From assembly GCA_009801015.1 (NCBI GenBank), contig VHZZ01000151.1:177343-219361 (forward strand): a stretch of DNA of 42,019 nucleotides, in the 5' to 3' direction. Positions 10,766-21,200 of the stretch are shown in pieces. Numbering within the stretch: position 1 is the stretch's first letter; each line of letters begins with the position of its first letter. A program made the position numbers and the translations under genes. Source of the DNA: Silene noctiflora. Taxonomy: Eukaryota > Streptophyta > Magnoliopsida > Caryophyllales > Caryophyllaceae. Below the pieces are notes generated by a model. That model was not told the DNA's origin, did not search any database, and was given only the letters and a program-made list of their open reading frames with translations.

Positions 10766-11380
10766 TATAAAATTAAGTGAAAATGACTAAAAATTGAGGA
10801 GTCATGACTCAATGAGGGACCATGCTAAGGGGCAGTTCAAGTAATAGCCGATTTATTACTTTTTTCAAGTAAAGAAAAATAGCAGAAGATCAGGAGAAAA
10901 GATGTGAGCTACAACAAAGAATAATGCACCCTCGGTTACGATTGTTAAATTCATCATTCAAAGCGTCTCCCTTGTGACAGGTCAGTAATTTACTAAATTT
11001 CATTGACTTAAAAGACATTCCTAGCATGTCTCATAATTATTGATTATGGATTCCTAATTGCTAATTCTCCTTAATTCTTTAAGTCATCAAATTATGGGAA
11101 CGAAAAATGATATTTCGCATAATCTAACATCAAATCTTATGCACAACAGTCGCATCCGTTTCACAAAGAATATAGAAACGATAATTCCGTGTTTAAGGCA
11201 TAGAAACACGATGTTTCTACACCCTAAATAAACCCTAGGTCGTATGATCGCCGATAGAGTAACTAGTTATATGCCAAACAATGGCTTTAAAACGAAACTA
11301 AATGGCGATATAAACAGTGATATTGTGGTAATAACGAGCAAACCTGTCGAAAACGACATTACTCGAAAGACTCGATTTGA
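10766..11380. other. Spacer upstream of the LBD gene
   Basis: No gene or clear element is seen. Distal regulatory sequence for the LBD gene could lie here, but nothing in it can be named. Confidence 0.4.
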
Positions 11381-11618
11381 TAAGGCAAAAGTATGACCTG
11401 GACTTGATCTGACAGACTTGAATTGACCCGACTCGAGATGATCCGGCTCAAAGTGTCTTGAAATAACCCAATTGACTTATTTGAGGCACAATCCGAACCC
11501 GAAATGAGCCAAACGACCCAAAATTACCCGATTAAAAAATGAAACGAAAAGTGACCCGAAGACCACTCGACCCAAAGTTCCCCCGATCAGAACTCGACCT
11601 GAATGACCCATTTACTAG
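11381..11618. mobile_element. Worn GACCCG-rich element
   Basis: The stretch is studded with GACCCGA / GACCCA strings and starts AAGGCAAAAGTATGACCTGG, which resembles the inverted right end of the element at 7210-7635 (CGGCAAAAGTAACCCGACC). It looks like an older inverted relative. It ends about 330 bases ahead of the LBD start codon. No target duplication is clear. Confidence 0.45.
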
Positions 11619-11835
11619 ATAACTTTGGTGAAGGACACTAAATTTTTCAAAATATAATTCACCCACTGTTTTAAGGGTGCCAACAAAATGCCAAAAACAA
11701 AAAGAAATTAGACCCTTCCAAAATCTCCATGATATAGTCACAAACTCTTATCGAACAAATTAACACAAATAAACAATTAAATTTTAATAATAATAAATAA
11801 AGTACACGAAGGTTCACCCCCAGCTTTTGTTTTGA

Positions 11836-11844
11836 CTATAAATA
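11836..11844 (+). promoter_or_regulatory. Probable TATA box of the LBD gene
   Basis: CTATAAATA lies 108 bases upstream of the LBD ATG, a normal distance for a plant gene with a leader of about 75-80 bases. Confidence 0.55.
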
Positions 11845-11951
11845 TTGCACATACCTTTTCACAAAGTCCCCAAGCCATAGGACTAAGCCATTTACAGTAA
11901 CTTCTCCATCTTTCTCTCCTTTTCTTAGCCATCACAACAAAATACAAAGAA

Positions 11952-12917
11952 ATGGGTGGCAACGGAACTTCTCCTTGTGCTTCTTGCAAGTTGCTCCGTC
12001 GTCGATGCGCCAAGGACTGTATTTTTGCTCCTTACTTTCCTTCTGATGATCCTCACAAGTTTGCCATTGTTCACAAGATATTTGGTGCTAGCAATGTCAG
12101 CAAAATGTTACAGGTCAGTCGAGCATATATGCAGTATGCTTCTAATATCTCGTCGCGTATTTATATACATGTATAGTCAAACATACAACTCATACAAATG
12201 AGTATCTATGAGACTCTAAAGTCAAACACATACTCTTTCTGTCTCAGTCAGTTGTTAACCTTTTATATTCATCGTGAGGGATATTTTAATCAAAGATAAA
12301 TAAATGATAGGGATAGAGGGAATAGTTAACTTATATGAACCGCTTTGCATATAAATTGTTCTAATAAAAAATTAGAGGAGATGATAGGTCACGGGTTTGA
12401 ATCTCCCTCCCCCGTATATTGTAGGCACCTTGCGTCTCATTTGACACCAAAACACAAAAAGACAGCAACGATGATACTTTAGTTAGTAAACATGATATGA
12501 TTAAACACATAAATAATAAGATTATTTTTACTTACAATACCTTGACGCGTATTTTCCAAACAGGAGTTACCGATCCACCAAAGAGGAGATGCAGTGAGCA
12601 GTCTAGTATACGAAGCAAATGCAAGAATGAGGGATCCAGTGTATGGTTGCGTAGGCGCTATATCATTCCTGCAAAACCAAGTGTCTCAGCTTCAAATGCA
12701 GCTAGCAGTAGCTCAAACTGAAATACTATGCATTCAAATGCAACAAGAACCAAGCAACATGACAACTACCACTCAGAACAGCTTCGAATCCGACGACAAG
12801 TCTTTCCTTCTCCAAAACAATCATCAATACCTCAACTATCCATCATCTAGTGATCATCATGTAATTCAAGACTCTTTTAAGAGGGAGTCTTTCTTTGGCC
12901 ATGACATGGTTTCATAA
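11952..12917 (+). CDS. LBD12: LOB-domain protein, LBD12-like (class I)
   Basis: A plant-specific DNA-binding transcription factor of the LATERAL ORGAN BOUNDARIES family, expected in the nucleus. It has two exons: 11952-12113 and 12564-12917 (450-base intron, CAG|GTCAGT ... AACAG|GAGTTACC), giving 171 residues. The CX2CX6CX3C zinc-like block is C9, C12, C19, C23 (CASCKLLRRRCAKDC). The GAS block runs from about F37 to R75 (FGASNVSKMLQ|ELPIHQRGDAV, with the intron at the conserved site), followed by DPVYGCVGAISFLQNQVSQL, the coiled-coil-like leucine region of class I. The MGG start and the run QLAVAQTEILCIQMQ match LBD12/ASL5 as I remember it; the C-terminal tail is short and variable. LBD4-type paralogues are the main alternative. 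No defect is seen. A small MITE lies in the intron. Confidence 0.93.
12233..12322. mobile_element. Short Stowaway-type MITE in the LBD intron
   Basis: The ends CTCTTTCTGTCTCAGTCAGT and (inverted) TTCCCTCTATCCCTATCATT are flanked by TA. It accounts for 90 of the intron's 450 bases. Further on, GGGTTTGAATCTCC near 12397 resembles a tRNA B box and may be a SINE scrap. Confidence 0.6.
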
Positions 12918-13171
12918 ATTTTTACCATGTTAACTTTAGTAATATAGTGCATGGCTTGCATGTTGGTTGCAGCCCTTTTTTTCTTTTCATTCAATTATCA
13001 TTCATCTTATGCTTGGATGTTTCTATACTCTCTTAATCCCCCTTTAAATTATTTTCTATAATCGCAGAATCGATTTTTACACTCCAAGTCCGAGCACAGT
13101 TTTCATGTGCTCATGTCACACAAGGTACTTAGGAGGGTAAGGATCGGTTTCAGGTTCACAGAACGTTAGAA

Positions 13172-13343
13172 CAATGGCGGACTTAGGGGGGCTAGCAGAG
13201 TAGCTAGCCCCCGCTGGCCAAGGAAAAATTCGAAAGTTTTAGTTAAAATCTCCGAATTTTTTTGGGTTTACTATGTCATTACTTGATTGCCCCCGCCGAG
13301 ATTTTTCACCTCCCCTGAACGTTAAATCCTGCTTCCGCCACTG
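13172..13343. mobile_element. hAT-like relic A
   Basis: The ends CAATGGCGGACTTAG and (inverted) CAGTGGCGGAAGCAG are good TIRs. The interior has GCTAGCCCCCGCTGG. The flanks CGTTAGAA and CTAGAGAA match at only 5 of 8 bases, so this copy is old. Confidence 0.65.
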
Positions 13344-13697
13344 CTAGAGAATAAACAATAAACAATATGAAGAAGGTCCAATAGACAAGAGTCATTTTCA
13401 CTTGTGATATTCACTCAATAATAGACAGACCAAAAGAGACCAAGAAAGATTGTGAAAACGTATGAAAAGGAACTGTTTGAAAACAAAACCAAGCAGACAA
13501 TAGTCAACTATACAACATCAATGTCTTGGGAGTAAGTAGGCTGTGTATTATTTATCTGTTTTTAATAATTATTTGCTAATGTCTAATTAATTGTGTCTTA
13601 AGCCACTAAAGTAGAGTGGTTAGTGCAATTAATCTCAGACATACATTCCCACTTTCCACCAAGTGCACATAGGCTTCACAAGATTTCAATCACTCTA

Positions 13698-13841
13698 CCA
13701 GTGGCCGATTTAGAGGGGCTACCAGCCCCCCGCTGGAAAATGGAAAATTCAAAAATTAGTTAAAATTTTCGAATTTTTTTCAAGTTTGTCTTATAACCGT
13801 ACTTATTCGTCCCCTAACTGCAAATCCGAGCTCCGCCAGTG
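13698..13841. mobile_element. hAT-like relic B, perfect 8-bp TSD
   Basis: The ends CCAGTGGCCGATTTAG and (inverted) CACTGGCGGAGCTCGG are flanked by the perfect 8-bp repeat TCACTCTA (13690-13697 and 13842-13849). Its sequence is close to relic A, including GTTAAAATTTTCGAATTTTT. Confidence 0.8.
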
Positions 13842-13982
13842 TCACTCTATATCATCCAACTTCAATATAAATCATTAAAGAAACAATGGCTCATGCACCA
13901 ACAGCTAACAAACAGACAAAAAAAATTATTTGCAAAAATGTAAAATAATTTGTGATCGATGGACACAGAAGTATTTAATGTA

Positions 13983-14073
13983 CTCCCTCTACTCAACTTT
14001 TATCACCCCATTTCAATATAATACTCCTCCCATATATTGGAGAAATAGGGTAATAAAAGTTGAATGGAGGGAG
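13983..14073. mobile_element. Palindromic Stowaway-type MITE
   Basis: CTCCCTCTACTCAACTTTTA at the left pairs with TAAAAGTTGAATGGAGGGAG at the right, with TA on both sides. It is 91 bp and nearly a full hairpin. It is a different family from the CCGTCCCGG copies. Confidence 0.85.
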
Positions 14074-14156
14074 TAGTATATAAGACGAGTAACAAACAGG
14101 GAAAAGTTTTAATCCCAAAATAATTTGTGATCGGTTTAATAGAGAAGTAGTGTGCT

Positions 14157-14279
14157 GCACAGTGAGGGAGCAAGATTGGTAATAGTATAAGGTAGACTAA
14201 AAAAAGTCGAGAACTTTAACTAAAAAATTCGAAAATCTCATCCGCCATGGGGCAAGCGCCCCTGCTAGCTCCAGCAGTG
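14157..14279. mobile_element. hAT-like relic C, perfect 8-bp TSD
   Basis: The perfect 8-bp repeat AGTGTGCT flanks it (14149-14156, 14280-14287). The ends GCACAGTGAGGGAGC and (inverted) CACTGCTGGAGCTAG are imperfect TIRs. The interior is the inverted counterpart of relics A and B. Confidence 0.75.
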
Positions 14280-14287
14280 AGTGTGCT

Positions 14288-15220
14288 TCTACAAAAGGGA
14301 AGGCTTAGGAGAAAAATAAACTTGTGTGTGCATTAATGAGAGAAGGCTACAATTTGAAAGGTGAAGACTGACAAAAATCACATTAATGACTGGAGTACTG
14401 GACTACCAACTTAAAGTATATTCATAACATTTGTTTTAGATTCATGTCGGTATATATCATTAATATGACCAAATTTTCAAGAGAAAGAGTTACTTCAGAA
14501 GTCTTATGTTTTCTGATTTCTGCCAAAACATTAAATGTTTTGCTGCAGATAGACTTAAATAGGTTCAGACAAAAATATTAGGGCACACGATTATCATTAA
14601 TACATGAGATCAATAACACAACGGCAAAACTGCGTACACATAATATTGCATTGACAAAATTTAGTTTTTTCTAGAAAAGTGTGATGTTTATATGATTTAG
14701 GAGCGACTGATATGAACGGACTTGCGAACCGCAACTTAATCACTTGGTCATAAGTTAAGGGTAACAATGAATGAACAGTGCATGCATGTTCTTAATCAAA
14801 AGCAGGAGCCAACTGCCAAGGTGCTTTGAATTCAGATTAGTGAAGCACTAGAATCAGAAATCACAGTACAAAACAAATAATAAACATAAAAAAATACTAT
14901 AAAATGTTTTCAGCAACTTTATTAAGTTTATATTAGTGGAAGCTAGAAGTTGTACTAGCAGTAATAGTAGAAGAGGTTGCTAGATCATGAAACCCTTAGA
15001 ATTTCACGTGGGATGCAGTGTTAGTGCTAAGTTCATGCTGTGACAGTAATACAGTATTACAGTACATACTAAGTAAGACAAAGATTTTATTTACATTATC
15101 ATCTTCACACGTTTCTCCAAACCTCTCTCCCTTTTAAAATACAACTTCTAGTGAAATAGATCCTATCTTTTCTTATATCTACTCCAGTGATTTTCGAAGA
15201 TTTTACAGCGAGCCCAAAAA
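14288..15220. other. Spacer, no gene
   Basis: No coding sequence or element end that I can defend is seen between the hAT-like cluster and the tandem duplication. Confidence 0.45.
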
Positions 15221-15539
15221 AATGTTTAATCCCGAACTTTTGCATTGACAAACAAATCTTGCACCTAAGAAGTGTATTTTAGTTTTTTTCCTCTCGAGAA
15301 TAAAGCAAAGTTCAGCGACTGTTTACGTCTCCTTCTATTTTTTTTAATTGCAGATTAGCAGGGTGATATAAAATACTTTAGATAAAAATGTTTAATCTCA
15401 AATTTTAAGTAAATTTTTCCCTTGACAAAAAAAACTTGCATCAGAAAAAAATGTATTTTAGTTTATTTTTACTCTCGAGAATAAAGCAAGGTTCAGTGAC
15501 TGTTTACGTCTCCTTTTATTTTTTATTGGGGATTAGCAG
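15221..15539. repeat. Diverged tandem duplication, ~170-180 bp
   Basis: Copy 1 at 15221-15361 and copy 2 at 15387-15539 share AATGTTTAAT, TGTATTTTAGTTT, CTCTCGAGAATAAAGCAA, GACTGTTTACGTCTCCTT and GATTAGCAG in the same order. The offset grows from about 166 to 181 through small insertions. No coding frame is conserved between copies. Confidence 0.85.
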
Positions 15540-16049
15540 CACAATATAAGGTGGTTTACGTGATTAAAAGAGTCATTGAGATACTAGGATAATGCGATTT
15601 GTTTCATTTAAGGAAGAGAAAAGAGGATAAAAATGAAAAGCAGGGGAAGGCAACAGGGATAGACAATAGCTGACTCAAGATTCTTCTTAACTGATGAAGG
15701 AAACACTTTCCCATGTCAAACTTCCACAAATTTTCTTAATTCCATCACACAATAACAAAAAGGAAAATCCCTTTTGTCTCTGTAGTACTTTTGTTGATAT
15801 TTTTTAATAGTAAAACCAGTCCACTAGTTAAATAGACAAAGAATCCTACATTTCATAAACCAACTTGATAGTCAGTAATTAATTTGTTTCCTATTTTTGT
15901 CTTATTCCAGTCCTTAACCTCATATTCACACCTACAGATAATAGACTAGTCCTAGCACAGAAAAGTTTGCTCTGAAGTTTTCAATGTTGAAAACTTGAAA
16001 TCACTCCTAGAGGGAACACTATGCTTTAGAGATATCTGTAATTATCGTG
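15540..16049. other. Spacer, no gene
   Basis: Nothing is recognised in this AT-rich stretch. Confidence 0.4.
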
Positions 16050-16162
16050 TAAGACGGTGTCACACGGTAAGATGGTCTATTTATAAAATTATTTTTTTAT
16101 TGTTAGGAACAAATGAATGATTTTTTACAGAAAAAAGTCATCTAACGGTATGAGATCGTCTT
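16050..16162. mobile_element. TAAGACGGT inverted-repeat MITE
   Basis: The left end TAAGACGGTGTCACACGGTA pairs with the inverted right end TAAGACGATCTCATACCGTT. It is related to the elements at 4521 and 40775. Confidence 0.6.
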
Positions 16163-16424
16163 ATTTTAAAATTTGCGCAGAGAAATATAGATTGCATCAG
16201 TTCATGCATAGGAAGAAAAATAAGGGATCTTTCTTTAAAATTTTAGAGCTAGTAGCCTATTTAAGAGTGATTTTGGTTAACTAAGCTAAGAAAATAAATA
16301 TAGATAGCAATTAAGATTAGAATTCAAAACCATCCTCATCATTTTGCACTTTGTAGTCCCTTTTGGTTCTCCCTATCTAGATTAATCTGGATCTCAGATG
16401 GGTAGAATCACAGGACGGTAAAAT

Positions 16425-16560
16425 TTCCCCGCTTGAATTTAACAGTATTGTATTCTTAGACTCAACCTTGAGATCGCTCCATCTAGATTAAAACTTCCCC
16501 TCTTGAGTTTTAACATCGTTGTATTCTTAAACTCAGTCTCGAGATCTCTTACTAAACTTT
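16425..16560. repeat. 71-bp tandem duplication
   Basis: Two side-by-side units share AAA-TTCCCC-CTTGA-TTT, TTGTATTCTTA-ACTCA and GAGATC. The string GTATTCTTA recurs 71 bases apart (16450 and 16521). The units are diverged and have no conserved frame. Confidence 0.8.
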
Positions 16561-18279
16561 ATCTAGCCATATCAAGTGATCTAAGAAGGGTTGTAGTACT
16601 TGTAGCTCTTCTAATCAGACTATGTTAATGTTCGTCATATAAATTTTGCCAAGTCTCGACAATATAGTATTTAGATGACTTTCAAGCACCAAAAAAACAA
16701 TTTGTGTCGTCTGTTACAGGTGCATTTTATATTCCAGCCTATTTATTATTCCGTATGAATATTTATTTCATATAAATATATAATACAAAACATATATTTT
16801 GTTTATGATGCATTTCAATATTGCAGAATATTTCTCATGGATGTTTTTTTATAAAAAAGTTGAAACCTTTGATTAACAAGAAGCTAAGAATTTTTAACAG
16901 TGGGGTGTTTTCTTTGACTTCTGTTTCTTTAGTGTTCCAAAGATTAAAAGATTTTGTGTCGCAAAAAATATTGTAGATGTTGACACAGAAATAAGAAGGT
17001 AGCAAAATAGTCAAAAATTGAGGAACATAAATATTAAAAAAAACAGTTTTAGATGGAAGTCTATATTACAAGACAAACATGCATTCCTCTTGGCTTCAGC
17101 AATGAATTAAACCTCTAGACACAAGTTTTGGGAGGATGCTTGTTTCTCATTTGAGGTCTCGAGGTAAACTCATTCCCAGAAAATAAGGGTCGTTTGGTTT
17201 CTTAAGTTTTGCTCCCATCTTTGATTATTTTTAACATTTTCTTCCGTCTTTCGGAATTTTGTTCATACATGTACACTCCACTCACTAGTACCACCACCTA
17301 AGAAGTCTCAAATCTCTCGTCATGATTTGGGATCGGCAGATATAAATTCTCGTGTAAAACTGTCATACAGTTTGCACGAATGAAGACTTGGTTTTAGGAT
17401 GTTGGGTTATACTCTGTAACATCTAGAGGGTATCAATTCAATGGGTTTATTAGAGATGTCAATGGGATGGGTAAAAGTGGATTCTGCACGACACCCGCTC
17501 TAGTGGGAACGGGCACGGTTCTACCTTTAGTAGGTGGCAGGATGGTTATGGATATCAAAAAATGTACACACAATTCACCTGGTTCTTTACGTTTTTATTC
17601 TTTTGTGGGGAGTATTTTAATGAAAGGCAAAGAATCTGTTGGGAGAGAGTAATATTTACCGGTGGTTTCATCTCTTCATATGAGAGGTTTAAGAACTATA
17701 TGATATATGGTGCTCCTAAACTCTTAACATGGTTAGTCGGTTATGCAATGAATGTCGAGTTAACGTATACAATTTGTCACGAGACAAAACTCGTCATTTT
17801 TAAAACTATTTAGATCATAGACTCGCTCACAGAAAGGGGGTATGAATAAACATTGGCATACAGAGACTATGCAGAAGTTCATAAACTTCGGCGATGTTCG
17901 CTTCAGGAAGAATTTATTTTGTTCAATTTTCACAAATCTGTATTTAGCTAATTCCATTGTATTGTACATTATGTTCACATCGAATCAAAATTTAAGCCAA
18001 ATCCAAAAAGATTTCTCCATGATTTAGCATTAACAAAGTTCATTATCATATTAGCGAGAACTGAAAAGACGCGAAACGCTAAATCCTGAAAACATCAGCC
18101 GAAATCTTTACCATGTAACACAATATCAGCCAAAGAAATATATTATCAATAAAATCAGACAAAGTGAGATCAGCAAATAACATCTTATGGTCACACCATA
18201 GAATAGTTAGTAAGCAATGATAGCAACCCAATATCCAATAAAAAGAATGAACTTTGAACTAAGTCACTAACAGAAGAAG
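16561..18279. other. Spacer, possible element end; ENGase 3' flank
   Basis: TAGAGATGTCAATGGG at about 17451 looks like a hAT-type end (TAGRGRTGTC), but no partner was found. The open stretches at 17467-17813 have no recognisable protein. The last ~250 bases are the probable 3' UTR of the ENGase gene on the - strand. Confidence 0.4.
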
Positions 18280-21200
18280 CTAACCTTCAACAGACAATTG
18301 AACTGATGGAGAATCATCCAGAGGTTGACGGCTCCCGTCGACTCCGTAAACTTGGATGAAAAATTTGATAGAAGAAGTTCCAGAAGGAACTACCAGGTTA
18401 GAAACATAAAAGGCTTCCACTTGAGCAGTTCCAAGATAATCTTGTTTTCCATCTGCTTCTGGTATATATTCCACATATATAACGTACTTCTCGATTTTGT
18501 TGAAATCATAATGATCCTTTAATGACCATGATATGTTAAGACTGACGGACTTGGATTGGCCTGTGACTTCCCATAACACGGATTGAGCCTTGAGTAGCCA
18601 GGAAGATGATGGCGGAAACTTTAACTTTTGACCGGGAGTTTGTATTGAGAGATGGCCGAGGACTGCATAATAGTCGGATTCAATTTTATCTGAAGCATTA
18701 ACTTCAGGTTCCAGAACATAGCATACTGCACGGATTTCGGTTAGAGTATAACCCGGCATTGAAATGGCGTTCTCCTGTAGGACCCACCCTTTTGAAGATT
18801 CCAGTTTTGTGACTTGATGTGGCATAATCACTTTAGTGAACTTGGAAGAAAAAGTGTTCATGGTGAATAAAGTGTTGCCATGTGATGCAAGGAGTGCTGA
18901 TATGGTCTCACCCTTAGTGGAATGCAGCTCCAAAGAAAGACCCACCAGAGAGACCCCATCTGATTTTACCTGCATATTATTCATCGACACTCTTTAGAAT
19001 TAGCAGAAATGAGGTCTACACGTAACAAAAATAGTAAAATATTGTAATTGCTAATTCATGTTCGAAAGATCATCTCGTAGCTACATAGCTTGTAATAAAG
19101 CTATTAAACGGTGGTAATCTCATGATCTAAGTTCGAACACCATGTGGTTCTATTTACACCAAACAGAACCATGTTTGAAATACGTGTCTTCTAAGAAGAA
19201 ATCAGTTAGGATAACTACTACTTTGTATTACATTATGTAGTAAGTTAGAAGACACTGATTAAGCAAACAGCCAGCTAAAAAGTTACAAAAGCAACAACTC
19301 GATGAGGAAAGGCATTTAGCCATTTATTCTTGACCATCAATGTAAAAGGGGACAATATATAAAAGATGTAAGTATGATAAAATAAGACACTAACTGACTT
19401 ATGGACATGGCTTACAGAATATGAAAAGTGAAGGGATGAATCGTAGAGAAGGAGCTTCGCTTAGAAAAGCCTTTTAGAAATGTGAGCATTTCTTCCAAAA
19501 ATCCCTTTAAAGGTAACATTACTTCCTCCTCTATACGACGTTTCCTTGAGACTTATAACCAAGTATGTCAATTCGTTACAACCAGGAGCAACAAAAATGA
19601 GAACAAACACCACAACATTAAAGCAATGTTACTACAAGTAAAGTATCCTCGACAAACAATTTCCTATAATACCTACGTAGAAACCTTTTACCATACCCAA
19701 GGCCAAGTTAACATTCAAACAAGACAGTTTGCAAGTTGATTGCGATGAATGAGCAAGATACTACACAAACAGTATTAGACATGACAGGTAGGAGATGTAG
19801 AGAAAGGACCAACAAACTACTACAAATAGTTTCGTGGAAAATGAATTTAGAAAAAACAAGAACTATGCCCATAAAATTAAGTCTCTGCATTTGTCAGTAG
19901 TTCAATGGACAAGAAAAGCTTGAAAGTCTCTGTAAATGTATATGTTCATTAGAAAAGTTTAGTATATGCCCCTAAAAGACCTGCCATTTCACGAATTTTT
20001 TCAAATGAGAAGAATAAAAACGAATGGAATACGGGAAGAACAAAGTGGAATGGAGGGAATGAAACACAGTTAGCATATCAAATACAGTGATTAGTTGTCA
20101 ATATTAAACAAAATAACACTTAAAAGAACCTTTCCTACTTACTCAACGCTAGCTTGGATAGAGTGTACATCAGGATCTTCAGAAAACTCCAGAAGAGGCT
20201 GCGTGTACAAAAAAAAAAGTTTAGCATAGAGATTGGCTTATCAAGTGTGCCTAAAACAACAGTTGTGCAAGCAACGAACAAATTTTTAACTCTGACAGTG
20301 AATAACATATATCCCCTTTTAATCTGATCCGACAACCTTTTAACTACGGAGATTTAACAAATGTGTATCAAGTGTTTTTCATCTTCTCAAGTTGCATTTG
20401 TATTCTCACAGTTGTTGATATTCAGCATGTATCTTATCTTAGCTTGGGATCCAACCAATGAGAAAGTCACAGTTACAAAAGCAAGCGTTATGTGAAACCA
20501 AATAACATGTTGACTTACCTAATTAGTGACACAATGCAATTGAGCAGTCTATCTCAAAAACAGGTAAAACCTAGAGCTCCTAGGAACAAGCTCACCAGGA
20601 GATTCGAATAATGGTTCAGTGGTTTCAGACGACAAAAAGTCATCGGTTACTATGCCTTACCTTCCTTTGTCATCAACTTTTTAAGGTAACTGGGACTATG
20701 GGTTAAAGTTGACAAACGCAGTCTATCTTTGAACTAAGGAATTTTGGCACAAACACATGCTGTGGACATTGTTGAATAAAGAGACTACATCAAAGTGCAG
20801 AAGGATAATAGTATTAAAGTGCTTCTGTTATGTTGTCTAACCCATGCTACGCAACAAAGGTAACCCCACCGTCATGTTATTTAACATTATATAATGCCGG
20901 TAAATGCCCCATAGGAGAAGAAAGCTCATATTTTGGCCATGTCAACCGATATTTTCAAAATATCTCCTAATACATAGTTATTTCCGCGTAAAAAAATATA
21001 GGCAACCATGTGTATTGCGGTGTATGTATTCATGAAAAAAAGTCACACGAGATAGAACATATACTATAAACATGGAAAATTAACTCCAATTTCATATTCA
21101 GGGAAGAAGGAAAGATGTAATGTTACGGTAAACATTTTGAAACTCTAGCTGCATCAGCCGTTATTCTTTATTTTACATCCGTTATGGATAATAACGCTAC

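Noticed and set aside
17467-18027. Overlapping open frames in the LBD-ENGase spacer
   Set aside because: No family resemblance, mutually overlapping on both strands, codon use like the spacer.
18272-18290. A further 3' exon of ENGase via GAAG|GTTAGC
   Set aside because: Possible in principle, but the frame reaches a natural stop at the family's usual length and no downstream exon was found.
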